Assembly: GCA_031261885.1 (NCBI GenBank)
Contig: JAISIU010000309.1
Coordinates: 1-14,531 of the forward strand
Source: Bifidobacteriaceae bacterium
GTDB lineage: Bacteria; Actinomycetota; Actinomycetes; Actinomycetales; WQXJ01
DNA: 14,531 nucleotides
Reading direction: 5' to 3'
The position numbers were made by a program, and so were the translations under genes. The notes under the pieces were generated by a model. That model searched no databases. It had not been told where the DNA came from and saw only the letters and a program-made list of their open reading frames with translations. Position 1 is the stretch's first letter; each line of letters starts with the position of its first letter. Positions 1 to 6,956 of this stretch are shown here, piece after piece.

Positions 1-116
1 ACGTGATCCAGGGCTCGCAGTACGGGATCGCCTACGACTTCGCGGTCCACACCGTCATCATGACGAACTTCCTCATGTTCGTGACGCTGCCGTTCATCAT
101 CCTGCTCGGCGTGTGA
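1..116 (+). CDS. C-terminal end of a membrane transporter, probably AEC (auxin efflux carrier) family; 5' truncated
   Basis: Only the last 37 codons are present. The frame is read from base 3 and ends at TGA 114-116. The peptide has a short YGIAYDFAVHTVIM segment followed by a very hydrophobic helix (FLMFVTLPFIILLGV) that ends the protein. A 'YG...a...v..t.l.s..tlP' pattern before a terminal helix is typical of AEC permeases, which are 10-TM exporters of organic acids and related solutes. With so little sequence this is a family-level guess. Any polytopic membrane protein ending in a TM helix would look similar. The gene is convergent with the MFS exporter at 408-1655. Confidence 0.5.
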   Translation, partial: VIQGSQYGIAYDFAVHTVIMTNFLMFVTLPFIILLGV

Positions 117-117
117 G

Positions 118-157
118 GCCGCGGGCCGGCCGTGAGGGTTTCGCCGCGGGGCCGGCC
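118..157 (+). terminator. Possible terminator or GC-rich direct repeat after the AEC-like gene
   Basis: GCCGCGGGCCGGCC (118-131) recurs as GCCGCGGGGCCGGCC (143-157). Each copy contains the self-complementary octamer GGCCGGCC, so 124-131 and 150-157 can form an 8-bp stem with an 18-nt loop, beginning about 7 nt after the stop codon. There is no T tract, so termination is only a possibility. Confidence 0.35.
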
Positions 158-182
158 GGGACGTGGCGCCGTGCGGCAATCA

Positions 183-206
183 GTATTTCTACTTGAGTGT
201 TTCTAC
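183..206. repeat. 10-bp direct repeat with 14-nt period in an A/T-rich island
   Basis: GTATTTCTAC (183-192) and GTGTTTCTAC (197-206) match at 9 of 10 bases with a 14-nt period. The repeat lies in an A/T-rich patch that stands out against very GC-rich surroundings. It resembles a tandem operator, but no gene starts nearby. Confidence 0.5.
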
Positions 207-303
207 GCATTTGCGCTGGTGAAGGCCACTTTTTCGGGCCGGTGGCGCTAACCTCGAAGAGGCCGGTCCTACTTGCCCCGGTTCCCCTCATAGCGGTGAC
301 GGC

Positions 304-350
304 GCCCGGTGCCGGAACGTTCAAACACCGGGCACCGCCACCGCTCTTTT
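304..350 (+). terminator. Candidate hairpin terminator, 8-bp stem
   Basis: GCCCGGTG (304-311) and CACCGGGC (326-333) are perfect inverted repeats with a 14-nt loop. A CTCTTTT run follows at 344-350. On the plus strand this could end readthrough from the AEC-like gene. The T run is separated from the stem by about 10 nt, which weakens the call. Confidence 0.4.
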
Positions 351-361
351 CCCCAGAGTTT

Positions 362-408
362 GGCGACCGGGCACGTTGAAGGTGGTTCCGTCATCGTGTA
401 CGGTCGCC
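362..408 (-). terminator. Inverted repeat at the 3' end of the MFS gene
   Basis: GGCGACCG (362-369) and CGGTCGCC (401-408) are perfect 8-bp inverted repeats around a 31-nt loop. The right arm touches the last base of the MFS stop codon. Read on the minus strand, this could form just after translation ends. The long loop and missing T run make terminator function uncertain. Confidence 0.35.
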
Positions 409-1655
409 TAATTTTTGGGGTGCGGGCCGGAGGCGTCCTGGGGGAAACGGCGGCGGTAGACCGTCGTGCCGCCCAACAGGATCGCCATGATGAGGCCGAG
501 GCAGCAGGCGATCACCGTCGTCATGACGATCTGCGTGCCGCCCACGAAACTGACGATCGTGACCACCACGCCCGTCGAGAGCGTCTGGGCCGTGCCGATC
601 AGCGCGGCGGCCGCGCCCGCGATCTCGCCGTGCCTGGTCATCGCGAGGGCCGTGGCGTTCGCCATCACCATGCCGTCGCAGAAGATGATCGCCCACAACG
701 GCAGCAGCAGCCCGAACAACCCGCCCGTGTGGGTGAGCGCCAGCACGAGGGCCACGAGAGAGAACAGAAAACTCAGCGGCGTGGCCGCGCGCAGCGGGAT
801 CGCGGGGGAGCGCAGCTTCACGAGATGGGCGTTCAACTGGGCGCCGGCCACCGAGCAGATGCCGCCGCAGGCGAACAGCAGCGGGTAGGCCCACGTCGAG
901 ACCTTGTAATGCTCCAGCAGCAGGAACGAGGAGCTCGACACCCACGTCATCATCACGGACTGGCCGAGCCCCGGGATCGCGGCCAGCGCGAGGAAGCGGC
1001 GGTCGCGCGCCAACACCTTGAACGAGCTGAACACCGAGGTCAGCCGGCCGTGGGCGCGACTCTCAGGGGCGAGCGTGTCCTCCAGCTTCACGGCCATCGC
1101 GATCTCCAGCGCGAGGCCGATCAGCGTGAGGAACGTGAAATTGGACCGCCACCCGAACTGGTAGCTGAGCCACGAGCCGAGCGTCGGCGCGAACAGTGGT
1201 GCCACGCCGATCAGCAGCACGAGCTGGCTCATGAGCCGTGCCGCCTTGGAACCCTGGTAGAGGTCGCGCACCACGGACGTCGCGATGACCTGGCCGGAGG
1301 CGTTGCCGATGCCCTGGAGGCAGCGCAGCGCGAGCAGCACCCAGATGTTCGGCGCGAACAGCACGGCCCCCGAGGCCACGATGTGGATCGCGATGCCGAC
1401 CATGGCGGGACTCCGCCGCCCGAGCATGTCGGAGATCGGCCCGATCAGCAGCTGGCCGATGGCCCCGCCCAGCAGCGTGGCCGCGACCGTGACCTGGACC
1501 AGCGCGTTCGAGCACTGGAGGTCGTGGGCGATGGCCGGCATGGCCGGCAGATAGATGTCGCCGGAGATCGCGCCGATCGCCGTCATGGAGCCGAGGAGCA
1601 GGATGATTCCCGCCATCGAGGTGGGCAGCGTGATGTGATGGCGACGAAGGGGCAC
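408..1655 (-). CDS. MFS drug-resistance transporter, Bcr/CflA subfamily
   Basis: This 415-residue, 12-helix secondary transporter in the cytoplasmic membrane probably exports drugs or metabolites by proton antiport. The first helix is followed by SGDIYLPAMPAIAHDL (about 31-46), the D-x-Y-L-P-A signature of the Bcr/CflA group. Motif A is GPISDMLGRR (72-81), and a motif-C-like APLFAPTLGSWL follows at about 152-163. The length is normal for the family. GTG at 1655 is chosen because it leaves a complete first helix. It also follows a possible -10 (GACAAT) by 6 nt, so a leaderless message is possible. ATG at 1616 is an alternative but has no ribosome site. The gene is divergent from the zinc peptidase, with 69 nt between their starts. 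The substrate cannot be deduced. Confidence 0.93.
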   Translation of the reverse strand: MPLRRHHITLPTSMAGIILLLGSMTAIGAISGDIYLPAMPAIAHDLQCSNALVQVTVAATLLGGAIGQLLIGPISDMLGRRSPAMVGIAIHIVASGAVLFAPNIWVLLALRCLQGIGNASGQVIATSVVRDLYQGSKAARLMSQLVLLIGVAPLFAPTLGSWLSYQFGWRSNFTFLTLIGLALEIAMAVKLEDTLAPESRAHGRLTSVFSSFKVLARDRRFLALAAIPGLGQSVMMTWVSSSSFLLLEHYKVSTWAYPLLFACGGICSVAGAQLNAHLVKLRSPAIPLRAATPLSFLFSLVALVLALTHTGGLFGLLLPLWAIIFCDGMVMANATALAMTRHGEIAGAAAALIGTAQTLSTGVVVTIVSFVGGTQIVMTTVIACCLGLIMAILLGGTTVYRRRFPQDASGPHPKN

Positions 1656-1710
1656 GTTCCGATTGTCCCACCTGGGCCGCGCCGCTCCGCACCGGGTCCA
1701 TTCGGGGCCG

Positions 1711-1716
1711 TAGGCT
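1711..1716 (+). promoter_or_regulatory. -10 element TAGGCT of a leaderless promoter for the zinc peptidase gene
   Basis: TAGGCT fits the TANNNT actinobacterial -10 pattern. Exactly 8 nt separate it from GTG at 1725, so transcription would begin at or next to the start codon. No clear -35 hexamer is visible. Confidence 0.55.
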
Positions 1717-1724
1717 TGGGGGCC

Positions 1725-2297
1725 GTGAGCATGGGCCAGCGCGAGTACGAGGCGTGGCTCAAGGCCGTGCCGGCCCGGGTCGAACGGTCGCGCCGCCGCC
1801 GCCGCACCATCGAGGCCCGGCGCGAGGGCGGCGCCATCGTCGTGCGCGTGCCGGCCCACCTGACCCGGGCCCAGGAGCGCGAGGCCGTGACCGGTCTGGT
1901 CGCGAAGGTCCAGGCCAAGGAGGCCCGCCGCCGCCCGTCCGCGCCCGCCCTGGCGCGGCGCGCGGCCGAACTGGGCCGCCGGCACTTCGGCCTCGAGGAC
2001 GCCGGCTCGCTGATCGGCTCCATCGAATGGTCGGACCGCCAGCAACACCGGTGGGGTTCGGCCCAATCGCTGGACGGCCGCATCCTGATCTCGTCCCGCC
2101 TGCGCGGCGCGCCCGAATGGGTGCTCGACTACGTGCTGCTGCACGAGCTGGCGCACCTGGTCAGGCCGGGCGCGGGCCACGGCCCGGCCTTCCGCGAGCT
2201 GCTGGAACGCTACCCCCGGACCGCGCGGGCCGAGGCCTTCCTCGACGGCGCCGCCTGGGCCGAGCAGCGCGCGGCCGGGGCCGGCGGCCCGGCCTAG
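1725..2297 (+). CDS. YgjP-like / SprT-type zinc metallopeptidase (DUF45 family)
   Basis: This is a small basic cytoplasmic protein of 190 residues from GTG 1725, or 188 from ATG 1731. Numbering here is from the ATG. The zinc-binding helix HELAH is at 138-142 and a further H-G-P-A-F follows at 150-154, where the family has its third ligand. Before it, IEWSDRQQHRWGS (98-110) matches the conserved W-s-x-r-x-x-R-W-G-S strand of YgjP/M48-like hydrolases. The N-terminus is Arg-rich. GTG 1725 is preferred because of the -10 element 8 nt upstream and the absence of a good ribosome site. The natural substrate of these proteins is not well established. Its TAG stop shares CTAG with the stop of helR on the other strand. 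Confidence 0.88.
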   Translation: MSMGQREYEAWLKAVPARVERSRRRRRTIEARREGGAIVVRVPAHLTRAQEREAVTGLVAKVQAKEARRRPSAPALARRAAELGRRHFGLEDAGSLIGSIEWSDRQQHRWGSAQSLDGRILISSRLRGAPEWVLDYVLLHELAHLVRPGAGHGPAFRELLERYPRTARAEAFLDGAAWAEQRAAGAGGPA

Positions 2298-4567
2298 TCC
2301 GCCTGGTCCGCCGCGCCGATGAGCCGCAGGTGCTGCGTGGCGCGCGTCTCGGCCACGTACAGGTCGCGCGGTCCGGCCGGCCCGGCCCCGAGGATCTCCG
2401 GGCGGACCACCACGACATCGTCGAACTCCAGCCCCTTCGCCTCGGCCGGCGTCAGCACGGAGACGGACTCGTCGAGCACCGTCTCGGCCGTGCCGACCCG
2501 GGCGATGCCGGCCCGTTCCAACCCCGCGCGCAGCGCCGCGCCATCGGCGGCCGGCGCGATGACCGCGAGCCGTCCGCCGTACCGGGCGGTCGGGGAAGCG
2601 TCCGATGCCGCGGGACCGGCCGCGTGGGAACCGCGCCGCAGCAGGTCCACGACCTGGGCGACGGCGAGCGCCACCGGGTCGGGGCCGCTGACCTCGAGCG
2701 CGGCCTCCGGCACGTCGCGGGCCGACGTGGTCGGGAGGATCGGCACACCGGCGGCACGCGCGCTGGCCTCGGCCAGCGCCATGATCGAGGCCGGGGTCCG
2801 GTAGTTGACCGTGAGCCGCTCACGCTGCCAGCGCCCCGCGCCGAACAGGGTGTCGAAGGCCTCCGCCCAGTCGCGGGCCCCGGCCGCCGAATGGGTCTGG
2901 CCCGGGTCGCCGACGATCGTGAAGCTGCGCGTGGGGCAGCGCCGCAGCAGCATGCGCCAATCCATCTCGCTGAGCTCCTGGGCCTCGTCGACGACGATGT
3001 GGCCGTAGGTCCACGTGCGGTCCTGGGCGGCCCGCTCGGCGGCCGAGAGGTGCGGCCCGGTGCCGATCCAGCGGTCGGCCAGTTGGTCCGCCGTGAGCAT
3101 CCACTGGGCGTAGCCGGCGCCCTGGTTCTCCAGCACGGCGCCGGCGTAGTCGCGCTCGCGGTCGCGGATCCGGTGGCGGCGGGCCCGCTCGCGGCGGCCG
3201 GCCTCGTCGTCGTGCCCGAGCAGCTCGGCGGCCTCGTCGATCAGCGGGACGTCGGAGACGGTCCACGGCGCCCCGGCCGGCCGGGCGACGGCCCGGCGCT
3301 CGGCCTCGCTCAGCTCGGGGGCCGCGGCCCGGAGCAGCAGTGGCTTGGCGAACAGGTCCTCGAGCAGTTTGGTCGGGGTCAGTGGCATCCAGCAGAGGTT
3401 CAGCGCGACGCGGACGTCGCGGGCCGTGCGCACGTCTTCCGCCAGGGTGGCGCGCTCGATGTGGTGCTGCTCAGCCTTGACGGCCTGGGCCAGCTGGTCC
3501 GTGAGCTGTTCGATGACGCGGCGCACGAACACGACGCGGGCGGCGTTGTACGGCTTGCGCGTGGCGCGGGCCTGGGCCTCGGCGGCCTGAAGGTCGCGCC
3601 GCCTCAGCGTCAGCACGTGGCCCTGGACCCGGACCTCCTGGTTGGTGCGCGGCAGCCGCTGCCTTTGCCTGACCGCGCGCCGGAGGATCTGCTGCCAGAC
3701 GCGTCGGCCCTTGGCGCGGGCCGCGGCCGGGGCGTCGATGGCCGTGGCCCTGAACCCCGGCAGGATGTCGCCGAGCGTCGTCGTGACGACGCCGTTCTCG
3801 CCGAGCGAGGGGAGGACCTGGTCGATGTAGCGCAGGAACAGCCGCGACGGCCCGACGAGCAGTACGCCGGCCGAGGCGAGGCGCCCGCGGTACGTGTACA
3901 GCAGGTAGGCGGCGCGGTGCAGCGCGACGGCCGTCTTGCCCGTGCCGGGCCCGCCCTCGACGACGAGCGGCCGGGCCAGGTCGGAGCGAATCACACGGTC
4001 CTGTTCGGCCTGGATCGTGGAGACGATGTCGTGCATGTGGCCCGTGCGTTCGGCCGCGATCGCGGCCAGCAGGGCGCCCTCGCCGGACAGGGTCTGGGCG
4101 GCGGCCTTCGAGACGTGGTCGAGGTCGAACAGCTCGTCCTCGAGGCCGATGACGGCGCGCCGCCGGGTTTGGATGTGGCGGCGCCGCGTGACGCCCAGCG
4201 GGTGGGCGGCGGTGGCCTGGTAGAACGGCTCGGCCGCCGGCGCGCGCCAGTCGGTCAGGAGCTGGGTCTGGTCCGGCGTGGCGAGGCCGATGCGGCCGAT
4301 GTAGCGCGTCTCGCCGCCAGCCTCCTCGGTGTAGTCGAGGCGGCCGAAGCACAAGCGGTCCTCGACGGCCTCGAACAGGGCGAGGCGGTCGGCGTGGTGG
4401 GTGGCGAACGAGTCGCGCTCCGAACGGTTCTGCGGCGATCCGGACGGGCCGGCCCGCCGCACGCGGTCGAGCCGGGTGGCGGCGTCCTGTTTCAGCTCGT
4501 CGAGCCGGGCGTACAAAGCGTCGATGCGTTGTTGTTCGCCGCGCAGCTGCTCAGCCTTGGCGTCCAC
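2294..4567 (-). CDS. helR: HelD/HelR-type RNA polymerase recycling ATPase (UvrD-like superfamily 1)
   Basis: HelR-type proteins bind RNA polymerase, push arms into its channels, release stalled or rifamycin-blocked enzyme, and can confer rifamycin tolerance. The GTG 4567 start gives 757 residues. Motif positions here are counted from the upstream in-frame ATG 4609, which is 14 codons longer. There is a charged N-terminal coiled coil (about 18-52), then Walker A GGPGTGKT (219-226). The DEAQE box is IVVDEAQELSEMDW (538-551), followed by VGDPGQTHSA (567-574), VNYRTP (601-606) and GLEFDDVVVV (726-735). YVAETRAT at 751-758 is helicase motif VI-like. GTG 4567 is preferred because AGGAGG lies 4 nt upstream, while ATG 4609 has no ribosome site and lies in a possible -10 (TAGCAT). 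A linker at about 658-676 carries the dispersed GTCCGATG motif. The distinction between HelR and other HelD classes is inferred from actinobacterial context. Confidence 0.88.
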   Translation of the reverse strand: MDAKAEQLRGEQQRIDALYARLDELKQDAATRLDRVRRAGPSGSPQNRSERDSFATHHADRLALFEAVEDRLCFGRLDYTEEAGGETRYIGRIGLATPDQTQLLTDWRAPAAEPFYQATAAHPLGVTRRRHIQTRRRAVIGLEDELFDLDHVSKAAAQTLSGEGALLAAIAAERTGHMHDIVSTIQAEQDRVIRSDLARPLVVEGGPGTGKTAVALHRAAYLLYTYRGRLASAGVLLVGPSRLFLRYIDQVLPSLGENGVVTTTLGDILPGFRATAIDAPAAARAKGRRVWQQILRRAVRQRQRLPRTNQEVRVQGHVLTLRRRDLQAAEAQARATRKPYNAARVVFVRRVIEQLTDQLAQAVKAEQHHIERATLAEDVRTARDVRVALNLCWMPLTPTKLLEDLFAKPLLLRAAAPELSEAERRAVARPAGAPWTVSDVPLIDEAAELLGHDDEAGRRERARRHRIRDRERDYAGAVLENQGAGYAQWMLTADQLADRWIGTGPHLSAAERAAQDRTWTYGHIVVDEAQELSEMDWRMLLRRCPTRSFTIVGDPGQTHSAAGARDWAEAFDTLFGAGRWQRERLTVNYRTPASIMALAEASARAAGVPILPTTSARDVPEAALEVSGPDPVALAVAQVVDLLRRGSHAAGPAASDASPTARYGGRLAVIAPAADGAALRAGLERAGIARVGTAETVLDESVSVLTPAEAKGLEFDDVVVVRPEILGAGPAGPRDLYVAETRATQHLRLIGAADQAD
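2591..2610 (+). repeat. Dispersed GTCCGATGCCG motif, copy A
   Basis: CGGGGAAGCGTCCGATGCCG matches copy B (5820-5839) at 18 of 20 bases. It lies inside helR, where the coding strand reads A-A-S-D-A-S-P in a low-complexity linker between conserved motifs. Confidence 0.7.
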
Positions 4568-4785
4568 GCCGCCTCCTGCCCCTGGACTCGGTTTTTCGTG
4601 GCTAACCATGCTACTGCTACGTGCCGGGGCGCGTGCCGTGCCGGCATCGTGCGTTGGGCCGTTCCGGAAGCGCTGGCGCGGGAATTACGCAACATGTATG
4701 TTTGCTAATTGTTGGGCGTGCGCAGCTTGAGGCGTTTCCCCTGCTGCCGCGTCACGTGCTAGACAAGACGAGAAGGGGGTGCCGC
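4568..4785. promoter_or_regulatory. Divergent promoter region between helR and the PAC2 gene
   Basis: This 218-nt region contains an A/T-rich stretch at about 4681-4712 with a near-palindromic ACATGTATGT, unlike its GC-rich surroundings. On the minus strand, TAGCAT (4613-4608) fits a -10 for helR with a leader of about 30 nt carrying AGGAGG. On the plus strand a ribosome site AAGGGGG (4773-4779) precedes the PAC2 start. No single -35/-10 pair is convincing. I do not see the palindromic rifamycin-associated element known upstream of some helR genes. Confidence 0.4.
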
Positions 4786-5937
4786 ATGGAATCGGAGGCG
4801 AACCGGCCGGCCGGCGCGGGCCGCTACGACCGGCTCTACCGCACGGATCCGTCCGTGGCGGCCGAGGTGAGGGCCCAGATGGGCGCCGACGGCCCCGGTC
4901 CCTCGCTGCTCTACGCCTTCCACGGCTTCCTCGACGCCGGCATGATCGCCGGCCTCGCGATCCACGACCTGAAGTCGAACGGCGACCCGAAACGGCTCGC
5001 CACGTTCGACGTCGACCAGCTGATCGACTATCGCGACCGCCGCCCGCCGATGGTGCTCGGCGAGGAGGGCTGGGACTCGGTGCGCAGCCCGGACCTCGGC
5101 ATCGACCTCGTCCACGACGCGGACGGCCGCCCGCTGCTGCTCATGAGCGGCCCCGAGCCGGACTTCAAGTGGGAGGAGTTCATCGGCGCGGTGCGCGAGG
5201 TGGCCGAGGATTTCCGCGTGGAACACGCGGTGTCGATGTTCGGCGTGCCCGTGCCCGTGCCGCACACCAGGCCGCTGACCTGCGCGATGCCGACCTCCCG
5301 GATCGCGGCCGCGGCCGGCGCGAAGGTGCCCGCCCACACGCGTTTCCAGGTGCCCGGCTCGGCCCAGGCGCTGCTCCAGCTGCGCCTGCAGGAGGCGGGC
5401 CTCGATTCGGTGGCGCTGACGGTCCACGTGCCGCATTACCTGGCCGGCGTCGCGTTCCCGGCCGGCACGGTCGAGCTGCTGCGGGGCGTGGGCGAGCTGA
5501 CCGGCCTGAACTTCGACACCTCCCGCCTCGAGAAGGCCGCCCGGGTCGCGAACGCGAGCATCGACTCGCAGGTGAACGGCTCGGAGGAGCTGACCGCCCT
5601 GGTCCACCGGTTGGAACACCACTACGACCGGCGCCACCCGCGCCAGCTGCCCGCGCGGCCCATGAGGATTCCGGAGGATCTGCCCGACGGCGACGAGATC
5701 GCGCGCGAGATCGAGGCCTACCTCGACCAGCAGGCGAAGAGCGGGTGGAAGAAGTCCGGCGGCGGGGTCACACCGTTGGAGCCGGACGCGGACACGGACG
5801 ATGCCGGCCTGCCCACGGACGGGGAAGCGCCCGATGGCGGACCTTCCGCGGGTGGGGAAGCGCCCGATGGCGGTGGGCCGGGTCCGGCGGGGCCGCGGCC
5901 TTCCGGCGGGACGCCGGGGGACGCGCCGGCGGCCTGA
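4786..5937 (+). CDS. PAC2 family protein (proteasome assembly chaperone-like fold)
   Basis: This is a 383-residue cytoplasmic protein. Residues about 38-320 match the actinobacterial PAC2 family: LLYAFHGFLDAGMIAGLAIHDL (39-60 region), TFDVDQLIDYRDRRPPM, then PLLLMSGPEPDFKWEEF, GVPVPVPHTRP (153-163) and TVHVPHYLAG. The fold is related to PAC2 chaperones and archaeal homologues, but the molecular role in bacteria is not defined. ATG 4786 is supported by AGAAGGGGG, ending 6 nt upstream, and by conserved sequence starting soon after. Residues about 325-383 form a Gly/Pro/Asp-rich disordered tail with a 33-bp tandem repeat. It converges on the wall hydrolase, with 12 nt between the two stops. Confidence 0.85.
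   Translation: MESEANRPAGAGRYDRLYRTDPSVAAEVRAQMGADGPGPSLLYAFHGFLDAGMIAGLAIHDLKSNGDPKRLATFDVDQLIDYRDRRPPMVLGEEGWDSVRSPDLGIDLVHDADGRPLLLMSGPEPDFKWEEFIGAVREVAEDFRVEHAVSMFGVPVPVPHTRPLTCAMPTSRIAAAAGAKVPAHTRFQVPGSAQALLQLRLQEAGLDSVALTVHVPHYLAGVAFPAGTVELLRGVGELTGLNFDTSRLEKAARVANASIDSQVNGSEELTALVHRLEHHYDRRHPRQLPARPMRIPEDLPDGDEIAREIEAYLDQQAKSGWKKSGGGVTPLEPDADTDDAGLPTDGEAPDGGPSAGGEAPDGGGPGPAGPRPSGGTPGDAPAA
5821..5873 (+). repeat. 33-bp tandem repeat carrying the dispersed motif, copies B and C
   Basis: GGGGAAGCGCCCGATGGCGG occurs identically at 5821-5840 and 5854-5873, one 33-nt (11-codon) period apart. Both copies encode G-E-A-P-D-G-G in the PAC2 tail. Each differs from copy A in helR at only two positions, one in the core (GCCCGATGG for GTCCGATGC). 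Confidence 0.8.
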
Positions 5938-5949
5938 GCGGCCGGGGCG

Positions 5950-6789
5950 TCAGCGAGCGGGCGCGAGCGAGCCCGGGCTCGAGTCGCGTGAGGCGTCGAC
6001 GACCTCGGCGCCCGGGCCGGCGAAGACGTCGGCGGGGCGGCCGTGGGCGATGACGCGCGACGTGAAGCGCGGCGGCGTCCAGCCGAGGTAGGTCGGGTCC
6101 GTCCAGCTGGCGAACGAACCGGCCGCGAGCGGGTCCGTGACGGAGAAGATGCCGACGCCGCCGGAGCGGAATTGGCCGTGGGAGTCGATGTCGTTCGAGG
6201 CGATCTTGCCGTCGCCGAGGTAGACGGCGACGTGTCCGGCGGGGTTGCTCGACGTGGCCGCGAAGAACAGGAGCGCGCCGGCGGGCGGATTGGTGTCCGC
6301 GAGGTGGGCCTGGCCGTGGGCCGCGAAGCCGAGCCACCAGTCGTAGGCTGTCGCGTGGTCCGAGGAGTCGTAGCCGTTGAGGTTCGCGGCGAGGACGGGG
6401 CAGCGGCGCGCGTAGCTGGTGAGGTACCAGTCGGCGTGCGAGGCGACGAAGGCCTGCGCCCGCCGGTTGAGCCACGTGACGTAATCGGCGGTCAGGAGGC
6501 CGCCTTCGGCCGCGGGCGCGGGGCCGAGCTCGACGCCGGCGGGGAGCAGCCCGGAGATGTCGTACTGCCAGGTGGTGGGCGCGGCGGCGGCCGCGGCGGA
6601 GGGGCTTGGGTTCGGGTCCGGGGCCGGGGATTCGGCCGATGGGCTCGGGGCGGGTTCCGCGGCGGCGGGCAGCAGCGCCGTGCCGCCGGTCAGCCCGAGA
6701 GCGAGGACGCCGCAGGCGGTGGCGCGCACGAGGCCGCGGCGCCGCGGGAGCGGGCGTGCCGGATATGGAGTGGAGCGGTTCAGTGTCAT
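5950..6789 (-). CDS. Secreted NlpC/CHAP-like cysteine peptidase, probable cell-wall hydrolase
   Basis: This 279-residue protein has a clear Sec-type signal: an Arg-rich n-region (RPLPRRRGLVRA, 12-23), a hydrophobic core and an AAAEPAP cleavage region near 42-47. A Pro/Ser/Ala-rich linker (about 46-71) follows, as in wall-anchored enzymes. The catalytic part shows a candidate Cys in SYARRCPVL (C130), PPAGALLFF (168-176) and GHVAVYLGDGKIASNDI (185-201), where H186 would be the catalytic His. TYLGWTPP (233-240) matches a C-terminal block common in actinobacterial relatives. Peptidoglycan peptide or amide cleavage is inferred from the family, not shown. ATG 6789 is chosen because it opens a normal signal peptide. 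It has no obvious ribosome site. An inverted repeat lies upstream at 6860-6879. Confidence 0.75.
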   Translation of the reverse strand: MTLNRSTPYPARPLPRRRGLVRATACGVLALGLTGGTALLPAAAEPAPSPSAESPAPDPNPSPSAAAAAAPTTWQYDISGLLPAGVELGPAPAAEGGLLTADYVTWLNRRAQAFVASHADWYLTSYARRCPVLAANLNGYDSSDHATAYDWWLGFAAHGQAHLADTNPPAGALLFFAATSSNPAGHVAVYLGDGKIASNDIDSHGQFRSGGVGIFSVTDPLAAGSFASWTDPTYLGWTPPRFTSRVIAHGRPADVFAGPGAEVVDASRDSSPGSLAPAR

Positions 6790-6956
6790 AGATGTGCCGG
6801 GCGGCCTGGTTGGGGCTGGAAGAAGGGCGCGTACGGGCCGCCGTCCGGCCATTGGAACATGCCCAAACGTGTGTGGGCACCCGCTTTCACGGAACTTTGA
6901 CAGCACTCGCGCCAAGTTTCCGCTTAGCGCGTAATCCGCTGCGTGAAACTACTCAG
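6790..6956 (-). promoter_or_regulatory. Upstream region of the wall hydrolase gene with an inverted repeat
   Basis: This 167-nt leader includes TGCCCA (6860-6865) and TGGGCA (6874-6879), a perfect 6-bp inverted repeat around 8 nt that could be an operator or small hairpin. CGCTTAGCG at 6921-6929 is nearly palindromic and recurs at 14153-14161 after proB. I looked for the c-di-AMP riboswitch, which often precedes such hydrolases, and did not recognise its conserved blocks. Confidence 0.35.

Larger units (their letters stand above)
117..407. other. Convergent intergenic region with repeats; no gene supported
   Basis: This 291-nt stretch lies between two genes that run toward each other. It holds a near-perfect direct repeat (118-131 and 143-157), an A/T-rich island at about 178-240 with a 10-bp direct repeat, an 8-bp inverted repeat at 304-333 followed by a T run, and another at 362-408. 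Short open frames cross it on both strands, but none has a convincing ribosome site together with a recognisable protein. I therefore call no gene. Confidence 0.6.

Noticed and set aside
97..379. Small proteins of 60-75 residues in the 117-407 region
   Set aside because: Neither strand gives a convincing ribosome site plus conserved sequence; the frames cross inverted repeats and overlap flanking genes.
309..1724. Long open frame on the plus strand antisense to the MFS gene, joined to the peptidase frame
   Set aside because: It is Arg/His/Gln-rich with no recognisable domain and runs opposite a clear 12-helix transporter. High GC leaves such frames open by chance; the true gene starts at 1725 or 1731.
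1754..4708. 984-codon open frame on the plus strand opposite helR
   Set aside because: Low-complexity Gly/Arg/Ala/Asp composition and no motif, while the minus strand encodes a complete HelR with all ATPase motifs.
4621..4785. N-terminal extension of the PAC2 protein from an upstream in-frame ATG
   Set aside because: ATG 4786 has a good ribosome site and family-like sequence follows; the upstream segment crosses the A/T-rich promoter region.
6897..6929. TTGACA with TTAGCG as a plus-strand promoter
   Set aside because: Spacing is 21 nt, the -10 is poor, and no plus-strand gene follows.
6790..6956. c-di-AMP (ydaO-type) riboswitch before the wall hydrolase
   Set aside because: The gene type is a classical target, but I could not recognise the conserved riboswitch blocks in this leader.
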